Of a stretch of 40,004 nucleotides of DNA, positions 35,514-40,004 are shown piece after piece. Every line of letters starts with the position of its first letter. Position 1 is the stretch's first letter. The notes under the pieces are model-generated. The model had not been told where the DNA came from. It saw nothing but the letters and a program-made list of their open reading frames with translations, and ran no database searches. This DNA is from Sulfuriflexus sp. (GTDB taxonomy: Bacteria; Pseudomonadota; Gammaproteobacteria; AKS1). The stretch is from contig JAGLUW010000029.1 of NCBI GenBank assembly GCA_023134145.1, positions 1 to 40,004 of the forward strand. The letters are read 5' to 3'. Both the position numbers and the translations under genes were made by a program.

Positions 35514-36071
35514 GTGAATAAAACATCATTAGTATTAGCTAGCATGTTGGCTCTTTCACTAACAGCCTGTGACAAGAATTCCGGCAGCGCAAACGCCAAC
35601 GTAACCGACAACAAAGTAGCCACACAAGAAAAAATCAATGTGCCAGCTAAAATAGGTTCACAACGCCCAGAATTTTCATTACCAGATATCGACGGCAAGA
35701 CACGCAAGCTTTCAGAATGGGATGGCAAGGTATTAGTCGTTAACTTCTGGGCAACATGGTGCCCACCTTGTCGTAAAGAAACACCTGCCTTCGTTGAACT
35801 TCAAGAGCAATATGGGGCTAAGGGCTTACAATTTATCGGTGTCGCAATTGATGAAAGAGATAACGTAGAAGACTTTGCCGATACCTATGGCGTGAACTAC
35901 CCCATGTTACTCGGCGACCTCGAAGCGATTAATACCAGCAAGGCTTATGGCAACCGTTTCGGCACACTCCCATATACAGTGATTATTGATCGTCAGGGTA
36001 AGATCAGTTTCATCCAACGTGGTGAATTGCTTAAGGCAACTGCGGAAGAACAGATCAAAGCGCTGCTTTGA
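35514..36071 (+). CDS. TlpA/ResA-like thioredoxin-fold lipoprotein
   Basis: A 185-residue periplasmic protein. The N-terminus is a lipoprotein signal with lipobox LTAC, the lipidated residue being Cys19. After a polar linker the redoxin domain begins near residue 48 (QRPEFSLPDIDGK), with active site WATWCPPCRKE (Cys83, Cys86) and the cis-Pro loop GTLPYTVIID. It is most likely a membrane-anchored thiol reductase fed by the DsbD made just upstream (20-base gap). Cytochrome c maturation or protection of thiols are possible roles. The start is GTG at 35514 with GAG ten bases upstream; no better ATG is present. Confidence 0.88.
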   Translation: MNKTSLVLASMLALSLTACDKNSGSANANVTDNKVATQEKINVPAKIGSQRPEFSLPDIDGKTRKLSEWDGKVLVVNFWATWCPPCRKETPAFVELQEQYGAKGLQFIGVAIDERDNVEDFADTYGVNYPMLLGDLEAINTSKAYGNRFGTLPYTVIIDRQGKISFIQRGELLKATAEEQIKALL

Positions 36072-36074
36072 TCT

Positions 36075-36128
36075 GTTAGGGGTAAGGAGTGAAGTGTTAG
36101 GCGTAAAACCTAACCCCTAACTCCTAAC
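36075..36128. repeat. Inverted array of TTAGGG-like heptamers after tlpA-like gene
   Basis: GTTAGGGGTAAGGAGT, then GTTAGG on one side, and CCTAAC, CCCTAAC, TCCTAAC on the other, form an imperfect stem followed by TTTTC. It is likely a terminator for dsbD-tlpA built from simple 6-7-bp units. The rest of the gap to aroQ (36129-36333) shows only weak promoter-like boxes, for example TTGTCG (36150) and TAGGCT (36173) with 17 bp between. Confidence 0.6.
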
Positions 36129-36333
36129 TCCTAACTTTTCTCTCAATATGTGAACTTTGTCGCGATTTTCGTCGATTTCTAGGCTAAATTCCCAAAACGT
36201 GCATATAACTGGACAAATTCATAATTCTCCGGCACAATGTGCGTGTATTCTAATAAAAAAAGTGGTCTGATCATGCAGGGAAAAGCTTCGATCTAGGCGG
36301 TATTTGAAGCGATTTAATCAACCAGGCGTTTTG

Positions 36334-36783
36334 ATGGCTAAGTTACTCTTATTAAATGGTCCTAACCTGAACCTGCTCGGCACCCGCGAGCCAGATGTCT
36401 ATGGTGCAACCACGCTTGCTGATATAGAAAAAGCCGCCATCGCACAAGTCAAAGCCGCTGGGCACGAATTAGATTGCCTACAAAGCAATGCCGAACACGA
36501 TCTTGTGAACCGCATTCAACAAGCGCAACAAGAAGGCGTTGCCTTTATCGTTATTAATCCAGCCGCGTTTACCCATACCAGTGTCGCCGTTCGTGATGCA
36601 TTGGCCGGCGTGGCAATTCCTTTTATTGAATTACATTTATCCAACGTCCATGCCCGTGAAGAGTTTCGCCGCGAATCTTATTTTTCAGATATCGCAGTTG
36701 GTGTTATTTGTGGCTTGGGTGCACAAGGTTATGAATTGGCGTTGCAGGCAGCGATTAAACACGCTGAATCTGCAACAAGCTGA
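36334..36783 (+). CDS. aroQ: 3-dehydroquinate dehydratase, type II
   Basis: AroQ removes water from 3-dehydroquinate to give 3-dehydroshikimate in aromatic amino acid synthesis, acting as a dodecamer in the cytosol. ATG at 36334 gives 149 residues, the normal length, starting [21 protein letters not shown], with catalytic Tyr23 in the flexible loop after it. [17 protein letters not shown] and [17 protein letters not shown] supply the substrate site and catalytic His. An upstream TTG at 36304 would add ten residues, but AGG seven bases before the ATG supports the shorter form. It is followed after 45 bases by accB, the common aroQ-accB-accC order. Confidence 0.96.
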   Translation: MAKLLLLNGPNLNLLGTREPDVYGATTLADIEKAAIAQVKAAGHELDCLQSNAEHDLVNRIQQAQQEGVAFIVINPAAFTHTSVAVRDALAGVAIPFIELHLSNVHAREEFRRESYFSDIAVGVICGLGAQGYELALQAAIKHAESATS

Positions 36784-36828
36784 ACATTAAGATATAAGAA
36801 TTAAATTACTTAAGAGTTAAAAATTACT

Positions 36829-37275
36829 ATGGATATTCGCAAAGTAAAAAAATTAATCGAGCTGCTAGAAGAATCTGGCATTGCTGAAATCGAAATCAAA
36901 GAAGGTGAAGAGTCAGTACGCATCACTCGACACAGCAGTGTTGCCCCTGCAATGATGGCCGCACCTGTAGCAGCCCTTGCTGCACCAATAGCCGCTGCAC
37001 CTGCTGCTGAAGTTGTTGAAGAAGCCAACGCAATTCCAAGTGGACATCAGGTGAAATCACCGATGGTCGGCACTTTCTATCGCTCACCTGCGCCAGGTTC
37101 ACCTGAATTTGTAAAAGTTGGCCAAACGGTTAGTGAAGGTGAAACAATTTGTATCATCGAAGCGATGAAGATCCTCAACCAAATCGAAGCGGATAAAAGC
37201 GGCGTCATTAAAGCAATCATCGCCAACAATGGTGAGCCGGTTGAATACGATGAACCTTTGTTCATTATTGAATAA
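36829..37275 (+). CDS. accB: Biotin carboxyl carrier protein of acetyl-CoA carboxylase (AccB)
   Basis: AccB carries the biotin that shuttles carboxylate from AccC to the AccAD transferase, the first step of fatty acid synthesis. The protein has 148 residues: [23 protein letters not shown] at the start, an Ala/Pro-rich flexible linker at about 38-66, and a biotinyl domain with thumb region and EAMKILNQI, the biotinylated residue being Lys114. It is upstream of accC by 40 bases, the usual two-gene operon. Confidence 0.97.
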   Translation: MDIRKVKKLIELLEESGIAEIEIKEGEESVRITRHSSVAPAMMAAPVAALAAPIAAAPAAEVVEEANAIPSGHQVKSPMVGTFYRSPAPGSPEFVKVGQTVSEGETICIIEAMKILNQIEADKSGVIKAIIANNGEPVEYDEPLFIIE

Positions 37276-37315
37276 ACCTGTGCATTGAATAAACCTTAGC
37301 GAAGAACTTACAACT

Positions 37316-38659
37316 ATGTTTGAAAAAATTGTTATAGCCAATCGCGGTGAGATTGCACTTCGTATTCTACGTGCCTGCCGTGAAATGGGAATTAAAACCG
37401 TTGCAGTCTATTCATCTGCTGATCGAGATCTAAAACATGTACGTCTTGCTGACGAAGCTGTTTGTATTGGCCCAGCACCTTCTATAGATAGTTACTTAAA
37501 CGTACCTGCTTTGATCAGTGCAGCTGAAGTAACCGATGCCATGGCGATCCATCCTGGTTACGGTTTCCTTTCTGAAAATGCTGACTTTGCTGAACGTGTT
37601 GAGCAAAGTGGTTTTACCTTCATCGGTCCGTCCGCAGAAGCTATTCGTACCATGGGTGACAAAATCACGGCCATTGAAACAATGAAGGCAGCCGGCATTC
37701 CTTGTGTACCCGGTTCAGATGGCCCTGTTACCGAAGATGATCGTGATGCTGCTGATAAAGCCCGCAAGATTGGTTACCCGATTATTATTAAAGCCGCCGG
37801 TGGTGGTGGTGGTCGTGGTATGCGCGTTGTACACAGTGAAGCTGCGTTACTTAATGCCATTTCACTCACACGTAATGAAGCACGCGTGACCTTTAATAAC
37901 GACATCGTCTACATGGAAAAATTCCTTGGCGACCCACGTCACATTGAAATTCAAGTACTCGCTGATTCACACGGCAATGCGATTCATTTAGCTGAACGTG
38001 ACTGTTCTGTACAACGACGTCACCAAAAAGTAATTGAAGAAGCGCCAGGCCCAGGTATTACTGAAGAACAACGTGCCTTTATTGGTGAACGTTGTGCTGA
38101 AGCTTGTCGTAAAACAAATTACCTTGGCGCCGGTACATTTGAATTCTTATTTGAAAACGGCGAGTTCTATTTCATTGAAATGAATACCCGTGTTCAAGTT
38201 GAGCATCCTGTGACAGAAATGATTACTGGTATCGATATTGTTAAAGAACAAATTCGTATCGCTGCGGGAATGGAATTATCGTTCAAACAAGAAGACGTGA
38301 CTATCAATGGCCACTCCATCGAATGTCGTATTAATGCTGAACATGCTGAAACATTTATTCCGTCACCAGGTACGATTAATAACTTCCATGCACCGGGTGG
38401 TATTGGTGTTCGCGTTGATTCACATATTTATAATGGTTACCGCGTTCCGCCAAATTACGATTCAATGATCGGCAAGATCATTACGCATGGTGATACACGT
38501 GATATTGCAATCGCTCGTATGCGCGGTGCGTTAAGTGAACTTGTGATTGATGGTATTAATACCAATATCGCATTGCATCTCGATATTCTTAACGACAGTG
38601 CTTTCCAAGCCGGTGGTGCGAATATCCACTTCCTTGAGAAGAAACTCGGCTTGTCATAA
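37316..38659 (+). CDS. accC: Biotin carboxylase subunit of acetyl-CoA carboxylase (AccC)
   Basis: AccC is the ATP-grasp enzyme that carboxylates biotin on AccB using bicarbonate. The protein has 447 residues, the normal length. Visible are the N-terminal [34 protein letters not shown], the glycine-rich ATP lid [11 protein letters not shown], the [17 protein letters not shown] segment, and [20 protein letters not shown] with the catalytic residues. It closes the aroQ-accB-accC run and is followed by a strong hairpin. Confidence 0.98.
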   Translation: MFEKIVIANRGEIALRILRACREMGIKTVAVYSSADRDLKHVRLADEAVCIGPAPSIDSYLNVPALISAAEVTDAMAIHPGYGFLSENADFAERVEQSGFTFIGPSAEAIRTMGDKITAIETMKAAGIPCVPGSDGPVTEDDRDAADKARKIGYPIIIKAAGGGGGRGMRVVHSEAALLNAISLTRNEARVTFNNDIVYMEKFLGDPRHIEIQVLADSHGNAIHLAERDCSVQRRHQKVIEEAPGPGITEEQRAFIGERCAEACRKTNYLGAGTFEFLFENGEFYFIEMNTRVQVEHPVTEMITGIDIVKEQIRIAAGMELSFKQEDVTINGHSIECRINAEHAETFIPSPGTINNFHAPGGIGVRVDSHIYNGYRVPPNYDSMIGKIITHGDTRDIAIARMRGALSELVIDGINTNIALHLDILNDSAFQAGGANIHFLEKKLGLS

Positions 38660-38663
38660 TGAT

Positions 38664-38699
38664 GAAGGGTGGTTAGTGAAGATTCACTAACTACCCTTC
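38664..38699 (+). terminator. Long hairpin after accC (terminator-like)
   Basis: GAAGGGTGGTTAGTGA (38664-38679) pairs with TCACTAACTACCCTTC (38684-38699), 16 bp with one G-U, around a four-base loop. It lies four bases beyond the accC stop and 12 before prmA. Only short T-rich sequence follows, so it may attenuate or protect the transcript rather than end it fully. Confidence 0.6.
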
Positions 38700-38711
38700 T
38701 ATTAACCTCAT

Positions 38712-39590
38712 ATGCCTTGGTTACGTTTCACACTCCACACTGATACCGAACATGCTGACAAGGTCAGTGATGCGCTCGAACAAGCTGGCGCACAGGCCAT
38801 CACTCTGATTGACGCTGAAAACAAACCCATATTTGAACCGCTACCCGGTGAAACCCCTTTATGGGCCAACCTAGAAATTACCGGTCTTTTCGAAGCCGAT
38901 ATTGATACCCAAGCCTTAGACCAACAGCTAACTGAACAACTCTCTGCTGAAATCATGTCTAGTCGACGCCTCGAACCACTTGAAGATAAAGACTGGTCCC
39001 GTGTTTGGATGGATGATTACCACCCCATGCAGTTTGGTGAAAATGTTTGGATCGTACCGAGTTGGTGCGAGCCGCCACAACCTGATGCCGTTAATATCTT
39101 GCTCGATCCCGGCCTCGCCTTCGGTACAGGAACCCACCCCACTACCTCGTTATGCCTACAATGGTTAGATGGGCAAGACTTAGTCGGTAAACAAGTACTC
39201 GATTACGGTTGTGGTTCAGGGATTCTCGCGATTGCCGCTGCAAAATTAGGTGCGGCGAAGATCATGGCCATTGATATTGATCCACAAGCCCTATTAGCCA
39301 CACAAAATAATGCGCAGCGTAACGAAGTGACTGATTTTATCTCGACTCACTTACCTATGGATCTTCCTGATGCCGGTTTTGACATGTTATTGGCAAATAT
39401 CCTCGCCGGTCCTTTAGCCGAACTCGCCGACATGCTGTGCCAAGCACTACGTCCTGGCGGGCAATTAGTTTTATCTGGCATTCTTCCCGAACAAACCGAC
39501 AATGTTGCCAAGGCGTATAGCCAACATTGCGATATGAGCGAGCCAAGCCAACAAGGTGATTGGATTCGCCTAAGTGGAACCAAACGCTAA
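38712..39590 (+). CDS. prmA: Ribosomal protein L11 methyltransferase PrmA
   Basis: PrmA trimethylates lysines and the N-terminus of ribosomal protein L11 using SAM. The protein has 292 residues, as usual. An N-terminal L11-recognition domain (about 1-60, starting MPWLRFTLHTDTEHADKVSDAL) precedes WVPSWCEPP-like VWIVPSWCEPP, LDPGLAFGTGTHPTTSLCLQ, and SAM motif I VLDYGCGSGILAIAAAKLGA near 163-182. The NPPF-like motif appears as LLANILAGPL. It follows accC after a hairpin and precedes the zinc-ribbon gene, an order common in gammaproteobacteria. Confidence 0.97.
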   Translation: MPWLRFTLHTDTEHADKVSDALEQAGAQAITLIDAENKPIFEPLPGETPLWANLEITGLFEADIDTQALDQQLTEQLSAEIMSSRRLEPLEDKDWSRVWMDDYHPMQFGENVWIVPSWCEPPQPDAVNILLDPGLAFGTGTHPTTSLCLQWLDGQDLVGKQVLDYGCGSGILAIAAAKLGAAKIMAIDIDPQALLATQNNAQRNEVTDFISTHLPMDLPDAGFDMLLANILAGPLAELADMLCQALRPGGQLVLSGILPEQTDNVAKAYSQHCDMSEPSQQGDWIRLSGTKR

Positions 39591-39614
39591 GGCTCATACA
39601 TAAGCTGCGAATCA

Positions 39615-40004
39615 ATGGTATCGTTAACCTCTATGCAAACTGAATGCCCACATTGCCATACCTTTTTCCACGTCACCGACGAACAATTGCAGGCCGCCGA
39701 GGGACAAGTGCGCTGTGGCAAATGTAATACCGTATTCACAGCTGAAGTCATTGCTGAAGCAGAAAACATAGATGCACTAGAGAATGTGGATACGCCAACA
39801 TTGGTGATTGATGACATCAGTGTCGCTGAACTCGACGAGGTTGAAATCGAAGTGGGTGAGCTTGAGATCCCTGATTCAATTACTGCACCCGAACTTGAAC
39901 CCGCTGAACTAGATGATGGTGAGCTGGAAGCAATCGACTACTCGTCTATAGAAAGTTCTGAACAAGAAACAGAACCGAAATCCGAGTCCGAGTCCGAGTC
40001 CGAG
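39615..40004 (+). CDS. MJ0042 zinc-ribbon (DUF3426-type) protein, partial (3' end outside window)
   Basis: The frame is open to the right edge for 130 codons. The start contains the MJ0042-type zinc ribbon ECPHCHTFFHVTDEQLQAAE with a second pair in RCGKCNTVF, giving four zinc Cys. After it comes a very acidic, low-complexity stretch rich in Glu and Asp, ending in Ser-Glu repeats written as TCCGAG tandem units (about 39978-40004). In the family the rest is one membrane helix and a C-terminal DUF3426 domain, which would be outside the window. ATG at 39633 is an equally good start. Function is unknown to me; it commonly follows prmA and precedes dusB/fis. Confidence 0.85.
   Translation, partial: MVSLTSMQTECPHCHTFFHVTDEQLQAAEGQVRCGKCNTVFTAEVIAEAENIDALENVDTPTLVIDDISVAELDEVEIEVGELEIPDSITAPELEPAELDDGELEAIDYSSIESSEQETEPKSESESESE

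Noticed and set aside
36304..36333. Longer AroQ starting at TTG 36304
   Set aside because: The ATG at 36334 has a ribosome site and gives exactly the family length.

Overview
The window looks like a chromosomal segment of a moderately AT-rich gammaproteobacterium. The evidence is the Pseudomonas-like gene order of the LPS core locus (glnE, ilvE, zinc finger, waaF, second heptosyltransferase, waaG, waaP, further kinases, carbamoyltransferase, glycosyltransferase), a type IV pilus retraction ATPase of PilU type, two-domain GlnE, and the fxsA-cutA-dsbD-tlpA-aroQ-accBC-prmA run. A perfect HrcA/CIRCE operator before groES sets it apart from enterics. I cannot name the genus; a methylotroph or sulfur-oxidiser-like gammaproteobacterium (Thiotrichales/Methylophaga-like) is a guess. 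There are no rRNA or tRNA genes, prophage, insertion sequences or CRISPR arrays.

Layout. 1-1870: thiC (minus, cut by the window edge) behind a TPP riboswitch and a TATAAT promoter. 2074-4601: a Pcm-like methyltransferase, then a long structured leader, a rhodanese and tolC. 4607-4691: a REP-like palindrome between convergent tolC and waaA. 4702-8419 (minus): hldE-hldD-waaA, which make ADP-heptose and add Kdo. 8579-10386 (plus): lpxL overlapping a WaaP/InaA-type kinase. 10388-15364: an accessory patch of surface-glycan genes on both strands (GT-C-like membrane protein, GT2, two methyltransferases, GT4). 15374-24300 (minus): carbamoyltransferase, two-domain kinase, InaA-like kinase, methyltransferase, waaP, waaG, heptosyltransferase and waaF, with four-base ATGA overlaps through the waaF-waaG-waaP end. 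24352-28437 (minus): CHCC zinc finger, ilvE, glnE.

28537-29730: pilU-type ATPase. 29731-30197: a gene-free 467-bp stretch with three terminator hairpins, a 70-bp direct repeat and a 124-bp palindrome. 30198-32282 (minus): groES-groEL under CIRCE control. 32341-40004: fxsA (minus), then cutA, dsbD, tlpA-like lipoprotein, aroQ, accB, accC, prmA and the start of a zinc-ribbon protein, all plus.

Functionally, most of the window builds the LPS inner core: heptose supply (HldE, HldD), Kdo transfer (WaaA), lipid A acylation (LpxL), heptose addition (WaaF and its neighbour), hexose addition (WaaG), and decoration by at least five kinase domains, a carbamoyltransferase and methyltransferases. That suggests a heavily phosphorylated core. 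The most unusual region is the roughly 160-nt leader before rhodanese-tolC. It combines a compact multibranch fold, GGA triloops, a duplicated element spanning the ribosome-binding site and three tiny reading frames, and I match it to no RNA family I know.
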